Shown here in pieces: positions 25,981 to 35,086 of a DNA stretch of 64,000 nt (the first letter of the stretch is position 1; each line of letters opens with the position of its first letter). Below the pieces are notes generated by a model that did not search any database, was not told the DNA's origin, and worked only from the letters and a program-made list of their open reading frames with translations. Made by a program: the position numbers and the translations under genes. Origin of the DNA: JAEINY01 sp942490535 (GTDB taxonomy: Bacteria; Bacteroidota; Bacteroidia; Bacteroidales; Marinilabiliaceae); the NCBI GenBank assembly GCA_942490535.1, contig CALNXQ010000005.1, positions 2,108,001 to 2,172,000 on the forward strand. Direction: 5' to 3'.

Positions 25981-27756
25981 ATGGATAGAAAGTCTCTTTT
26001 TAGGAAGTTTTTAGTTTGGCGGTTACGACATGTGAGTAACCGGCAGTTTATGATGATATTAAGTGTGTTAGTCGGAATATCATCCGGTTTGGCGGCAGTG
26101 GCCATAAAAAACTCGGTGCATTTCATTAGTCATTTGGTTTTAAAAGTACTTCAAGATAGTAAAGGAATCCTGTTTCTGATAGCACCTGCGGTGGGTATTT
26201 TATTAACGGCTTTATTCATCCGATATGTAATAAAGCGACCTGTCCGGCACGGAATACCCAACGTGTTGTATTCGATATCGAAAAATCAAGGTCAGATGAA
26301 TCGGCACAACATGGTGTCTTCCATCGTCACGAGTGCATTAACCGTTGGATTTGGGGGAAGTGTCGGGCTGGAGGGGCCGACCGTTTCCACCGGTGCTGCC
26401 ATTGGTAGTAACATCGGACAGCTATTCCGATTGAATTACCGGCAGGTAAAGTTGCTGTTAGGATGTGCTTGTGCCGGTGCCATGGCGGCTATTTTTAAAG
26501 CGCCCATCGCGGCCATTGTATTTGCTCTGGAGGTAATCATGCTGGATTTAACCCTGGCATCACTGGTGCCTATATTAATGGCTTCCATCTCAGCCGTCGT
26601 TACCTCTTATCTGTTTATGGGGAAAGAAGTGGTATATCCCTTTAAAATGGAATATACCTATGTGATGAAAGATTTGATCTATTATGCGTTGTTGGGAGTA
26701 GGGACCGGATTCGTGGCTTCCTATTTTACCAAAGTGTATATATTGATTGAAGGTTGGTTTGAGCGGATGAAGCGAAAACGGGTCCGGTTCTTAGTGGGTA
26801 GCTTAGGGCTTGGTGTGTTGTTGTTCTTCTTTCCTTCGCTCTATGGAGAAGGGTATGAAGTAATCAATCATGTTTTAGCTGGTAATGTGACGCATTACTT
26901 TGAAAATCCCTTTTTTGTGCATTTCGGGGATAGTTTCATTGCCTTAGCTATTTTTTTATGTGCCCTCATTGCCTTGAAGGTAATCGCCACCTCTTTAACG
27001 TTCGGAAGTGGGGGAGTGGGGGGGATTTTTGCACCTACTTTATTTATGGGCGCGCATACGGGAATGCTATTTGCTTTTGTCATCAATAAACTGGGATTTC
27101 ATCACTTGCCGGTTAAAAACTTTGCATTGATCGGAATGGCTGGGCTAATAGCTGGTGTATTGCAAGCACCTCTGACGGGTTTGTTTCTGATCGCCGACTT
27201 GTCGGGTGGATATCAATTGTTTTTACCATTAATGATTACGGCCACGGTATCCTTTGCCACGGCCAAAACGTTCGAGAAACATTCAGTTTATACCCACCAG
27301 TTGGCAAAACGACGGGAGTTGTTAACGCATGATAAAGACCAGGCTGTGTTGACCATGATGGAAGTAAAAAATCTCATTGAAACAGATTTTGCCAAAGTGT
27401 CGCTGAATGCCAATTTGGGCGATTTAGTTCAGGTGGTTTCTGAAGCGCACCGGAATTTATTTCCGGTGGTGGATGATGACGGGATACTGCACGGCATGGT
27501 GAAAATGGATGACATTCGAAAAATTATCTTTAAACCTGAATTGTATCAAAAAGTCAAAGTGAAGGAGTTAATGTATATGCCTGAATATTTTATTAGTCCG
27601 GATGATGCCATGGAGGATCTGGTGGAAATGTTCCGGAAATCGTCACGATTTAATATCGCTGTGATCGACAAAGGCAAATACCTGGGTTTTATTTCCCGGG
27701 CCAATGCGTTTACGGCTTATCGCAATCATTTAAAGATGTATTCTGGAGATTATTAG
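25981..27756 (+). CDS. ClC-type chloride channel/transporter with CBS pair (copy 1)
   Basis: A 591-residue ClC protein: a membrane domain of about 440 residues and a cytoplasmic C-terminal pair of CBS domains (about 455-580). Anion-path motifs are seen: GSVGLEGPTVSTGA (gating Glu in GLEGP), GSGGVGGIFAPTLFMGA, and PIAAIVFALEVIML. In the last one, the position of the intracellular proton glutamate of E. coli ClC (the second E of IEE) is Val, as in channel-type ClCs, so it may be a chloride channel rather than an antiporter (inference). The first selectivity motif reads RHGIPNV. A second, clearly related copy lies 2.3 kb downstream. Divergent from the TonB receptor gene. Confidence 0.9.
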   Translation: MDRKSLFRKFLVWRLRHVSNRQFMMILSVLVGISSGLAAVAIKNSVHFISHLVLKVLQDSKGILFLIAPAVGILLTALFIRYVIKRPVRHGIPNVLYSISKNQGQMNRHNMVSSIVTSALTVGFGGSVGLEGPTVSTGAAIGSNIGQLFRLNYRQVKLLLGCACAGAMAAIFKAPIAAIVFALEVIMLDLTLASLVPILMASISAVVTSYLFMGKEVVYPFKMEYTYVMKDLIYYALLGVGTGFVASYFTKVYILIEGWFERMKRKRVRFLVGSLGLGVLLFFFPSLYGEGYEVINHVLAGNVTHYFENPFFVHFGDSFIALAIFLCALIALKVIATSLTFGSGGVGGIFAPTLFMGAHTGMLFAFVINKLGFHHLPVKNFALIGMAGLIAGVLQAPLTGLFLIADLSGGYQLFLPLMITATVSFATAKTFEKHSVYTHQLAKRRELLTHDKDQAVLTMMEVKNLIETDFAKVSLNANLGDLVQVVSEAHRNLFPVVDDDGILHGMVKMDDIRKIIFKPELYQKVKVKELMYMPEYFISPDDAMEDLVEMFRKSSRFNIAVIDKGKYLGFISRANAFTAYRNHLKMYSGDY

Positions 27757-27768
27757 CACATACAGCCA

Positions 27769-28797
27769 TCAGCCCTGGTCAGCCAAAAAGTTCTTGAGAA
27801 CTGACTCTACCTCTTCCAGATTGTGTGTGTCCATTAATTGAGCTCTGAGGGCGGGTGCGCCATTAAAGCTATTGGTATAAATTTTAAAGAATCGTTTGAT
27901 GATCGACCAGGGTTTTTCACCGTTCCAGGTGGAGGCATAAAGTGTTGCATGAAGGCGTAAGGCATCCAGTTTCTCTTGCATGTTGGGTTCATGGCCTGGG
28001 TTGTACAACCAGGGATTGCCAAAAATTCCCCTGCCAATCATCACCCCGTCAACCCCATAGTTAAGCACTTTTTCGTAGGACTCTTCAATGGACGTAACAT
28101 CACCGTTACCCAGTAATTTCATGCCCGGATTGATCTGGTTACGCAGTTGAACGGCTTTGCCAATCTCACGCCAATCAGCTTCGCCTTCCGACATCATTTT
28201 TTGAATACGGCCATGTACAATTAAGGCATCCGCTTCTGATTCCAGAAGATTTGAAATCCATTCTTCTGTCACAACGGATTTAAATCCGATGCGTGTTTTA
28301 ACGCTCAATGGCAGATGAGAAGCCTCTTTAGTGGCAGTAATGATTTCACGGGCTAGTTGTGGCGTATTAATCAGGGCCGAGCAGGCACCTTTTTTAATGA
28401 TGTTCTTCATGGGGCAACCCATGTTGATGTCAATGCCGTCAAAAGGTGTTTCCTCTGCAATGTAACGAGCCGTCTTATAAAACTTGTCCGGATCTGTGCC
28501 CCATATTTGAGCCACCATTTTAACTTCATGCTTTTTTACTAATTCCAACTCGCTCTTATTGATATTAAAACGATGGATCACCTTCGTTTGACCAACAGGA
28601 TGACAAAAACCGTCAGTTGACAGAAATTCACTAAATAAGATCGGATAATGATCAGGATGCCCCAGGCGTAAAACCACTTCGCGGAAAACCGTATCAGTTA
28701 CATCTTCCATGGGAGCCAAAGCCCAAATAGGATTGGTGGCAGATTTCCAAAAATTTGAAATGGGGTTATTCGTATTTGCAGCGCCTTCCATCTTCAT
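27769..28797 (-). CDS. dus: tRNA-dihydrouridine synthase
   Basis: About 342 residues. A TIM-barrel flavoenzyme that reduces uridines in the tRNA D-loop using NADPH. Key segments are APMEDVTDTVFREVV at the start, DGIDINMGCPMKNI and KKGACSALI (with the catalytic Cys in GACSAL), LSVKTRIG, and GNGDVTSIE...GVDGVMIGRGIFGNPW. Which Dus class (A, B or C) it belongs to cannot be told with certainty; it resembles the single Dus enzymes of Bacteroidota. The start is set at the ATG at 28797, since the frame upstream begins with TTG. It converges on the first ClC gene with a 12-bp gap. Confidence 0.92.
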   Translation of the reverse strand: MKMEGAANTNNPISNFWKSATNPIWALAPMEDVTDTVFREVVLRLGHPDHYPILFSEFLSTDGFCHPVGQTKVIHRFNINKSELELVKKHEVKMVAQIWGTDPDKFYKTARYIAEETPFDGIDINMGCPMKNIIKKGACSALINTPQLAREIITATKEASHLPLSVKTRIGFKSVVTEEWISNLLESEADALIVHGRIQKMMSEGEADWREIGKAVQLRNQINPGMKLLGNGDVTSIEESYEKVLNYGVDGVMIGRGIFGNPWLYNPGHEPNMQEKLDALRLHATLYASTWNGEKPWSIIKRFFKIYTNSFNGAPALRAQLMDTHNLEEVESVLKNFLADQG

Positions 28798-29282
28798 CAC
28801 AATCAAGTCTTATTTTTAATCGGTCTTAATAGGCTGCAAAATTAGAAACATTCCTGAAAAGGGAAAATCTAAAAGAACGAATTCTCATTGGCAGGTATTC
28901 TGCTTACGTGATAAACATTTTTTTAGGGGGATTATAAAAGAATTTGAAAATTCCCGATGGTCTTACAAAAGCGAGGGAGGCTTTACTGAAAGGCGATCCT
29001 GAAAAGATGTTTTTTTTGCAGAAAAAAAAAATGGTGGTATCTTGAATAGGCGTTTTCGTACATCAAATGTCTAATTAGACTTTTGTAATGAAAGGTTAAC
29101 TTTTTTTAACAGTATAAGCCTACGGTATGATATTGCACCTACTGTCTCTTTTTTATACTTTTGCTAGTACTTTTGCCGGGTTAGTTATTAATTCTGGCGT
29201 TATGTTGGGATAGTGTTTGAAATTCATTGAATTATCTGGAATTATTCAGCGCTTGTCGCTGCCACCTTAACCCTATTGGGCC
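28798..29282. other. Gene-free divergent regulatory region
   Basis: About 485 bp with no plausible ORF. It lies between dus (minus) and the NUMOD4 gene (plus) and holds long A and T runs. The part nearest the plus-strand gene carries a good promoter (separate entry), which implies a leader of about 110 nt for that gene. I see no known riboswitch fold. Confidence 0.6.
29133..29163 (+). promoter_or_regulatory. Promoter of the NUMOD4/HNH gene
   Basis: TTG at 29133-29135, a 20-bp spacer and TACTTTTG at 29156-29163, which matches TAnnTTTG exactly. A second TACTTTTG at 29168-29175 lies just downstream without a matching upstream box. Confidence 0.6.
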
Positions 29283-29852
29283 ATGAAACCAAAAAAAGAA
29301 GAACGTAAATTACGTAAGATTGAGGATGAAGTCTGGAAGGAGCTTTCCTTTACAGATAAGAAATACGAGATCAGTAACTACGGCCGTATAAAAAGCTATT
29401 GTTATGACCATGACAATGGGCGCATTGTTAAACTTGGAAATATTAAAGGTTTCTTTAATGTGAGCCTGCGGGTAGACGGTAAAAAGAAATCCTATTTAGT
29501 TCATAAACTGACTGCTGAGTACTTTGTTGAAAAGACCGCCGATGACCAGGATGTCGTGATTCATTTGGATTGGAATAAACAAAACAATTACTACCTGAAT
29601 CTTCAATGGGTTACCAAGGTGGAGAGTTATAAGCGGATGCACAAAGTGTTGCAGGAGGCCCGGAAAAAAGCTGGAAAAGTGGTAACCAGCTCTAAGCTTA
29701 ACAAACAAGACGTGGCCGTTATAAAAGGGATGTTAGAGAAAGGTGTTAAGCAAAATTTAATTGCTAAGATGTTTTGCGTGAGCGAAATGCAGGTGAGTCG
29801 TATTGCGCGGAAAGAGAATTGGGCTGAAATAGAACCGGTTCTGACGCTGTAA
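29283..29852 (+). CDS. NUMOD4 / HNH-type protein with C-terminal helix-turn-helix
   Basis: A 189-residue protein. Residues about 12-60 match the NUMOD4 motif found in homing endonucleases (VWKELSF, then YEISNYGRIKS). Residues about 75-115 resemble an HNH_3 core: YLVHKLTAEYF, VVIHLDWNKQNN and NLQWVT, in which the His, His-x-Asp and Asn positions are kept. The C-terminal part (about 135-180) is a helix-turn-helix (KQNLIAKMFCVSEMQVSRIA). This is the whole architecture of a free-standing homing-type nuclease, yet there is no intron, intein or phage gene around, and the gene has its own promoter and terminator. It may be a domesticated nuclease or DNA-binding regulator. Confidence 0.75.
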   Translation: MKPKKEERKLRKIEDEVWKELSFTDKKYEISNYGRIKSYCYDHDNGRIVKLGNIKGFFNVSLRVDGKKKSYLVHKLTAEYFVEKTADDQDVVIHLDWNKQNNYYLNLQWVTKVESYKRMHKVLQEARKKAGKVVTSSKLNKQDVAVIKGMLEKGVKQNLIAKMFCVSEMQVSRIARKENWAEIEPVLTL

Positions 29853-29874
29853 TCCGGCAAATGCATGATAACTG

Positions 29875-29901
29875 AGGCTTGTGATTCCCACAAGCCTTTT
29901 T
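29875..29901 (+). terminator. Rho-independent terminator after the NUMOD4 gene
   Basis: AGGCTTGTG pairs perfectly with CACAAGCCT across a 5-base loop and is followed by five T. Confidence 0.85.
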
Positions 29902-30024
29902 AGTTTAAATTTAAAGAGTGGAAATGTTGACATTGTAAGAGAATGGTCTTTCATTACAAAGAATTGATATAAATACCTGAACCCGGGATTAGGAACTGGC
30001 ATTTATACTACTTTTGTGGCCGAT

Positions 30025-31803
30025 ATGGAAAAGGTGAGTCAATTGTTGGGGAAGTTTTTGGTATGGCGTGTGAAAAACATTAGCCAAAAACATTTTGTGC
30101 TTTTTTTAAGTTTATTGGTCGGAATCTTCAGTGGGTTAGCTGCCGTTGTACTTAAAAATACCATTCATTTTACACACTCTGTTTTAACCGGAAGTTTTCA
30201 GCTGGAAGGGCAGAATTACCTGTATTTGGCGTATCCAATGATAGGTATTCTCATTACTGTTTTGATCATTCGATTTTTTATTAAGGATAGTTTGGGGCAT
30301 GGTGTGAGTAAGATTCTTTATGCCATTTCCAAACGGGGGGGGCACATTAAGCCGCACAATAACTATTCGTCCATTCTCACCAGTACTTTTACCATTGGTT
30401 TTGGTGGGTCGGTTGGAGCAGAGGCCCCGATTGTACTGACAGGAGCTTCTATCGGTTCTACTTTGGGGCGGTTGTTTCACATGAATTACAAAACCATCAT
30501 TTTATTGATGGGTTGTGGCGCGGCCGGTGCTATTGGGGGAATTTTTAAGGCGCCCATTGCCGGTTTGGTGTTTACCCTGGAAGTGTTGATGCTCGATTTA
30601 ACCATGGCATCTCTTGTCCCACTGCTGATATCGGCTGTCTCGGCGGCTACCGTAGCTTATTTCTTTTTGGGTAAAGACGTTGAATTTGCCTTTGCCCTGG
30701 AAGCCCCGTTTCACTTGAATAACATTCCGTATTACCTGGTTTTAGGAATTTTGGCAGGTTTTATTTCATTGTATTTCACGCGGGGCGTGATGTTTGTTGA
30801 ACAGCGGTTTGGGAAGTTTAATAACCGGTATGTGAAATGGGGTGTTGGCGGTGTGATACTGAGTTTGCTGATCTTTTTATTTCCACCTCTCTATGGGGAA
30901 GGTTACAATACCATTACAGCTTTGCTAAACGGACAGAGTGCCACCATCATGGGAAATAGTTTTTTCTATGGTTTTCATGATAATAATTGGGCCGTATTAT
31001 GCTTTTTGCTGCTGCTGATAATATTTAAGGTCTTTGCGACTGCTGTCACCACGGGAAGTGGTGGAATCGGTGGTATTTTTGCCCCCACCCTGTTTATGGG
31101 AGGTGTAACGGGTTATTTCTTTGCCCGGCTGATAAATAATTTTGGATGGGTTAATTTGCCCGCCTCACATTTTACTTTAGTAGGAATGGGAGGTATGATG
31201 GCTGGTGTGATGCATGCTCCTTTAACGGCGATCTTTCTCATTGCCGAAATTACCAATGGATACGGTCTTTTTATTCCTTTAATGATCACGGCCACAATAG
31301 CCTATTTAACCATCATGTATTTTGAGCCTCACTCCATTTATACTAAGCGATTGGCAGCTAAAGGTGAATTGATTACCCACCATAAAGACAAGGCTGTTTT
31401 AACTTTAATGCGCCTTGAAAAGGTGCTGGAGAAAGATTTTAAAACAGTTCATCCAGAAATGACGTTAGGTGAATTGGTGAAAGTTATTTCAACTTCTAAA
31501 CGAAATATTTTCCCGGTCCTTGATCATAATAATCAGATGACCGGTATTGTACTTCTGGATGATATTCGTGAAATCATGTTTAATAATGAATTGTATCACG
31601 AAACCTTGGTTGAAGAGCTAATGTCTGTGCCGCCAGCCATGATTGAATGTAATGAAAATATGGATTGTGTGATGCGTAAGTTTGAAGAGACCGGTGCCTG
31701 GAATTTACCCGTTGTGGAGGATGGTAAATACCTGGGGTTCGTGTCAAAATCCAAGATTTTTTCCGTGTACCGACGGGTGTTGATTCATTTCTCCGATGAG
31801 TAA
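30025..31803 (+). CDS. ClC-type chloride channel/transporter with CBS pair (copy 2)
   Basis: About 592 residues, a clear paralogue of the ClC gene 2.3 kb upstream with the same length and order: membrane domain, then two CBS domains (about 460-585). Motifs: GSVGAEAPIVLTGA (gating Glu kept), GSGGIGGIFAPTLFMGG and PIAGLVFTLEVLML, again with Val where E. coli ClC has its internal proton glutamate. The first motif reads GHGVSKI. The start is placed at the ATG at 30025; a GTG nine bases upstream is the alternative and overlaps a TACTTTTG element at 30009-30016. The two copies presumably arose by duplication and have diverged in the loops. Confidence 0.9.
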   Translation: MEKVSQLLGKFLVWRVKNISQKHFVLFLSLLVGIFSGLAAVVLKNTIHFTHSVLTGSFQLEGQNYLYLAYPMIGILITVLIIRFFIKDSLGHGVSKILYAISKRGGHIKPHNNYSSILTSTFTIGFGGSVGAEAPIVLTGASIGSTLGRLFHMNYKTIILLMGCGAAGAIGGIFKAPIAGLVFTLEVLMLDLTMASLVPLLISAVSAATVAYFFLGKDVEFAFALEAPFHLNNIPYYLVLGILAGFISLYFTRGVMFVEQRFGKFNNRYVKWGVGGVILSLLIFLFPPLYGEGYNTITALLNGQSATIMGNSFFYGFHDNNWAVLCFLLLLIIFKVFATAVTTGSGGIGGIFAPTLFMGGVTGYFFARLINNFGWVNLPASHFTLVGMGGMMAGVMHAPLTAIFLIAEITNGYGLFIPLMITATIAYLTIMYFEPHSIYTKRLAAKGELITHHKDKAVLTLMRLEKVLEKDFKTVHPEMTLGELVKVISTSKRNIFPVLDHNNQMTGIVLLDDIREIMFNNELYHETLVEELMSVPPAMIECNENMDCVMRKFEETGAWNLPVVEDGKYLGFVSKSKIFSVYRRVLIHFSDE

Positions 31804-31823
31804 CAAAGGCGCTTATTGATGCC

Positions 31824-32231
31824 TCAATATCCAAGATAGATATTCCGGATCCATATTATTAGTATGATGCCTGAAAAAGGGATTAAAACAAAATTGGGCC
31901 ATTTGTAAGTCAATAGCTTATAAAAGGAGTTGTGATTTCTTACAACGTCAAAGATTAACCACGGAACAGCAATTGTTATAAAGAGGTGAAGCAAAGGTCC
32001 CAAAGGATGCCAGGTGAAAGCTTCTCGCCAATGGCCATGCAATATTTCAACCGTGCTACGTCCCATGCCACAACCCGGACAGGGAAATCCGGATAGTTGC
32101 TTGAATGGGCATAGCGTAATACCTGTATTTCCGGTGTACAAAATGTAGGCGTATCCCAAGAGGATACCCAATAGCATTAAAAGTGCCAATAAGCGGTGGC
32201 GAAGCTGGCCACCAAAAGGCTTAGGCAACAC
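31824..32231 (-). CDS. DUF2752 membrane protein
   Basis: About 135 residues with three hydrophobic helices. The DUF2752 signature is clear: CPFKQLSGFPCPGCGMGRS, a Cys-rich stretch, followed by a long helix and HPLGPL. Function of the family is unknown. The start is set at a GTG at 32231, which overlaps the end of the TM2 gene (GTGTTGCCTAA, stop in the other frame); the frame is open upstream to an ATG at 32267, but that would overlap the TM2 gene by 47 bp. Translational coupling to the TM2 gene is likely. The TM2-DUF2752 pair is frequent in Bacteroidota. Confidence 0.8.
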   Translation of the reverse strand: MLPKPFGGQLRHRLLALLMLLGILLGYAYILYTGNTGITLCPFKQLSGFPCPGCGMGRSTVEILHGHWREAFTWHPLGPLLHLFITIAVPWLIFDVVRNHNSFYKLLTYKWPNFVLIPFSGIILIIWIRNIYLGY

Positions 32232-32556
32232 GCATGAATTTTTCCAGGTTGCTATCCTTTGCGGCATCCATAATGATAAAAAGATCTACCAGATACCAGA
32301 AGAATAAGCCCCCGCAGGTTAATAGTTTAGCCACACCCAGTCCCGTTTGACCAATAATGAAACGGTCAATGCCTAACTGACCCACAATTAGAGATATTAT
32401 AAAAACCATCATTGGACTACGGTATTCCTGCGATTGAATAAGAAGCATTCGTTGATCATCGGCTTCCTCCAGCTTTTGCTTAATGATGTGGAGACTATGG
32501 GCAGGAAATTTATCACTGTGCTGCGCTAAAAAATAAGTAGTGAATTGATTATCCAT
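32221..32556 (-). CDS. TM2 domain-containing protein
   Basis: About 111 residues. N-terminal 50 residues are polar and helical; the C-terminal part is a TM2 domain: two hydrophobic helices (MMVFIISLIVGQLGIDRFII and LGVAKLLTCGGLFFWYLVD) with the DRF turn motif between them and Asp-Ile-Phe type ending. The start is the ATG at 32556; an upstream extension is not supported by the context. Function of TM2 proteins in bacteria is not known. It is co-transcribed with, and overlaps, the DUF2752 gene. Confidence 0.8.
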   Translation of the reverse strand: MDNQFTTYFLAQHSDKFPAHSLHIIKQKLEEADDQRMLLIQSQEYRSPMMVFIISLIVGQLGIDRFIIGQTGLGVAKLLTCGGLFFWYLVDLFIIMDAAKDSNLEKFMRVA

Positions 32557-32691
32557 ATGTGTGATTTTTTGAAGGTTTCTAAATATATACGGCAAAATAG
32601 CAATAAATCAATTAGGAGTGAAATAAATCATTTTTGATTCTTTTAGAAAGTTATAAACTGCAATCGGTTTTTTTTTGTCACATCGTTCAGG

Positions 32692-32699
32692 TAAATTTG
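32692..32699 (+). promoter_or_regulatory. Promoter -7 element of glyA
   Basis: TAAATTTG matches TAnnTTTG. It lies 87 bp before the ATG; a TTG within an upstream T-run is only 14 bp away, so the -33 box is uncertain. Confidence 0.4.
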
Positions 32700-32785
32700 T
32701 GAACGCGTGCGAGTAAGAAATATATTTATGGAATAATGCAGGAGAAGAATAACGAAATCTGACGCTGCAATCAAATTAAGGACTA

Positions 32786-34066
32786 ATGAAAAGAGATACA
32801 GTTATTTTTGATTTAATTCAGAAGGAATACGATCGTCAAAAAAATGGCATCGAGCTGATTGCTTCTGAAAACTTTGTGAGCGAACAGGTAATGGAAGCTC
32901 AGGGATCTTGTCTGACAAATAAATATGCAGAGGGATATCCGGGAAAAAGATACTATGGTGGTTGCCAGGTAGTAGATCAAACCGAGCAATTAGCCATTGA
33001 CAGAGCCTGTGAATTGTTTGGTGCTGCGTACGCCAACGTGCAGCCTCACTCTGGTGCGCAAGCAAATGCGGCCGTGTTTTTTGCGTGCCTGAAGGCAGGA
33101 GATACATTCATGGGATTGGATTTGGCTCATGGTGGTCACTTGACACATGGTTCGCCGGTTAACTTCTCCGGTGTGACGTATCACCCGATTTCTTACCACG
33201 TGAAAGAAGAAACAGGGCAGGTGGACTACGATGAGATGGAAGAATTGGCGCGTGAGCACAAGCCTAAAATGATTATTGCCGGTGCATCTGCTTATTCGCG
33301 TGAATGGGATTACGCACGTATGCGTCGCTTAGCGGATGAAATTGGAGCCATCTTATTGTGCGACATGGCCCACCCGGCTGGTTTAATTGCGAAAGGTTTA
33401 TTAAGCAATCCGGTTGAACATTGTCACATTGTAACCACCACAACTCATAAAACATTACGTGGTCCACGGGGTGGTATGATTTTGATGGGTAAAGATTTTG
33501 CCAATCCATGGGGAATTACAACGCCTAAAGGAGAGATCAAAATGATGTCAGCGGTGTTGGACTTTGCCGTATTCCCAGGACAACAAGGTGGTCCTCTGGA
33601 GCACGTGATTGCGGCTAAGGCGGTGGCTTTTGGTGAAGCATTATCGGACGGCTTTAAAGTGTATGTGGATCAGGTAAGAGCCAATGCACAGGCCATGGCC
33701 GATGAGTTCCTTAAATTAGGTTATAAAATTGCTTCAGGAGGAACTGATAATCACCTGATGCTGATTGATCTGAGAACTAAATTTCCGGAAATAACAGGTA
33801 AGACGGTAGAAAATACATTGGTGAAAGCCGATATCACCATCAATAAAAACATGGTGCCATTCGATACGCGTTCACCTTTCACAACTTCAGGTTTCCGTGT
33901 TGGTACTTCTGCGATCACATCTCGTGGTTTGAAGGAAGATGATATGCGCGTGATCGTTGGGTTTATTGATGAAGTAATTTCGAACATCGATAACGAAGCA
34001 GTCATTGCTGATGTATGTAAGCGTGTGAATGCGATGATGGCTGACAAACCAATGTTTGCCTGGTAG
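32786..34066 (+). CDS. glyA: Serine hydroxymethyltransferase
   Basis: A 426-residue fold-type I PLP enzyme that interconverts serine and glycine and charges tetrahydrofolate with one carbon. PLP lysine K222 lies in TTTTHKTLRGPRGG; D193 and H196 in LCDMAHPAGL contact the cofactor; ELIASENF at residues 23-30 and YAEGYPGKRYYGGC are further hallmarks. Length is normal for bacterial GlyA. It has its own leader of about 80 nt and a strong terminator. Nothing in the leader resembles a riboswitch I know. Confidence 0.97.
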   Translation: MKRDTVIFDLIQKEYDRQKNGIELIASENFVSEQVMEAQGSCLTNKYAEGYPGKRYYGGCQVVDQTEQLAIDRACELFGAAYANVQPHSGAQANAAVFFACLKAGDTFMGLDLAHGGHLTHGSPVNFSGVTYHPISYHVKEETGQVDYDEMEELAREHKPKMIIAGASAYSREWDYARMRRLADEIGAILLCDMAHPAGLIAKGLLSNPVEHCHIVTTTTHKTLRGPRGGMILMGKDFANPWGITTPKGEIKMMSAVLDFAVFPGQQGGPLEHVIAAKAVAFGEALSDGFKVYVDQVRANAQAMADEFLKLGYKIASGGTDNHLMLIDLRTKFPEITGKTVENTLVKADITINKNMVPFDTRSPFTTSGFRVGTSAITSRGLKEDDMRVIVGFIDEVISNIDNEAVIADVCKRVNAMMADKPMFAW

Positions 34067-34090
34067 TATCAACAAGATATACAAACGTTG

Positions 34091-34123
34091 AAAAGGGTGC
34101 TGTGATTGACGGCACCCTTTTTT
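34091..34123 (+). terminator. Rho-independent terminator after glyA
   Basis: AAAAGGGTGC pairs perfectly with GCACCCTTTT across an 11-base loop, then T residues. It overlaps the promoter region of the next gene. Confidence 0.85.
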
Positions 34124-34133
34124 ATTATCTTTG
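34106..34133 (+). promoter_or_regulatory. Promoter of the TSUP permease gene
   Basis: TTG at 34106-34108, 17-bp spacer and TATCTTTG at 34126-34133 (exact TAnnTTTG). It overlaps the glyA terminator. The ATG at 34159 is 25 bp downstream, which supports that start over an in-frame ATG at 34102 inside the hairpin. Confidence 0.55.
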
Positions 34134-34158
34134 GTCAACGAAATCCAAATTCTTTACC

Positions 34159-34923
34159 ATGACGCTAATTGATGCCGTTTTGTTAATTCTGGCCGGTCTC
34201 TTTGCTGGTTTTATAAATACCTTAGCTGGTAGTGGGTCGCTTATTACCCTTCCCCTGTTGATGTTTATGGGGCTGTCGCCTCACCAGGCAAACGCCACTA
34301 ACCGGGTGGCGATTTTCTTTCAAAACCTGGTGGCTGTTCGCAACTTCAGAAAGCAACAGATGCTCGATGTCAACCATGAGCTGTATTTGGTTATTCCCGC
34401 CTTGATTGGTTCGGCAGTGGGAGCATCCTTCGCCATTCAGGTGAATGAAGCTGTTTTGAATACCGTTATTGGTATTATACTCTTTGTGATGTTCTTTCTT
34501 ATTTTATTCAAGCCGGAACGTTGGGTAAAGCAACAAGCAGGTCTGGTGTCGGGAAAAGCAAAGGTGATACGGGTGATTATCTTTTTCTTCATTGGTATTT
34601 ATGGTGGCTTTATTCAGGCTGGAGTGGGTTTCTTTTTATTGGCTGGTCTGGTGTTGGGAGTTGGTTATGATTTAATAAAAGCCAATGTCGTGAAAGTCTT
34701 GATTGTATTTACCTATACCGCTTTGGCATTGGGGATTTTCATGTGGTCAGGACAAGTTAATTACTTATACGGTTTGGTATTGGCTGTTGGTAACGCCTCC
34801 GGGGCCTATGTGGCCTCAAAATACGCCAAACAAATTGGCGTTAAATATATCCGGTTTATTTTGTTGGCGGCTGTGCTGGTGGCTGCTTTGAAGGTGTTAG
34901 GAGTCTTCGCCCTCCTGGTATAA
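34159..34923 (+). CDS. TSUP family permease (TauE/SafE type)
   Basis: A 254-residue membrane protein with about eight hydrophobic helices in two halves. The TSUP pattern is visible twice: GLFAGFINTLAGSGSLITLP with NATNRVAIFFQNLV in the first half, and GIYGGFIQAGVGFFLLAGLV with AN(V)VK in the second. Members move sulfite, sulfoacetate, taurine-related or other small organosulfur anions, mostly outward; substrate is unknown here. It has its own promoter. Downstream lies an IS256-family element, so its original 3' neighbourhood is disturbed: only 108 bp separate its stop codon from the left end of the element. Confidence 0.85.
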   Translation: MTLIDAVLLILAGLFAGFINTLAGSGSLITLPLLMFMGLSPHQANATNRVAIFFQNLVAVRNFRKQQMLDVNHELYLVIPALIGSAVGASFAIQVNEAVLNTVIGIILFVMFFLILFKPERWVKQQAGLVSGKAKVIRVIIFFFIGIYGGFIQAGVGFFLLAGLVLGVGYDLIKANVVKVLIVFTYTALALGIFMWSGQVNYLYGLVLAVGNASGAYVASKYAKQIGVKYIRFILLAAVLVAALKVLGVFALLV

Positions 34924-35086
34924 TTGAAGTTCGCATGTGGGCTGGTATAAAATAATCACTTTTGTTCTGGGCAAGGATAGTGAAGTGTTTTTTGATTTAA
35001 GCTTTGCTGGCACATTAAGTTATCCAAGGCGGGGTATGTTCATAATTCTGTGTCAGAGCCGTTTTGCTTGTTAATATTTTTTTTGA

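Noticed and set aside
28798..29282. Riboswitch or sRNA in the long leader before the NUMOD4 gene
   Set aside because: Only homopolymer runs and a promoter are visible; no convincing stem set.
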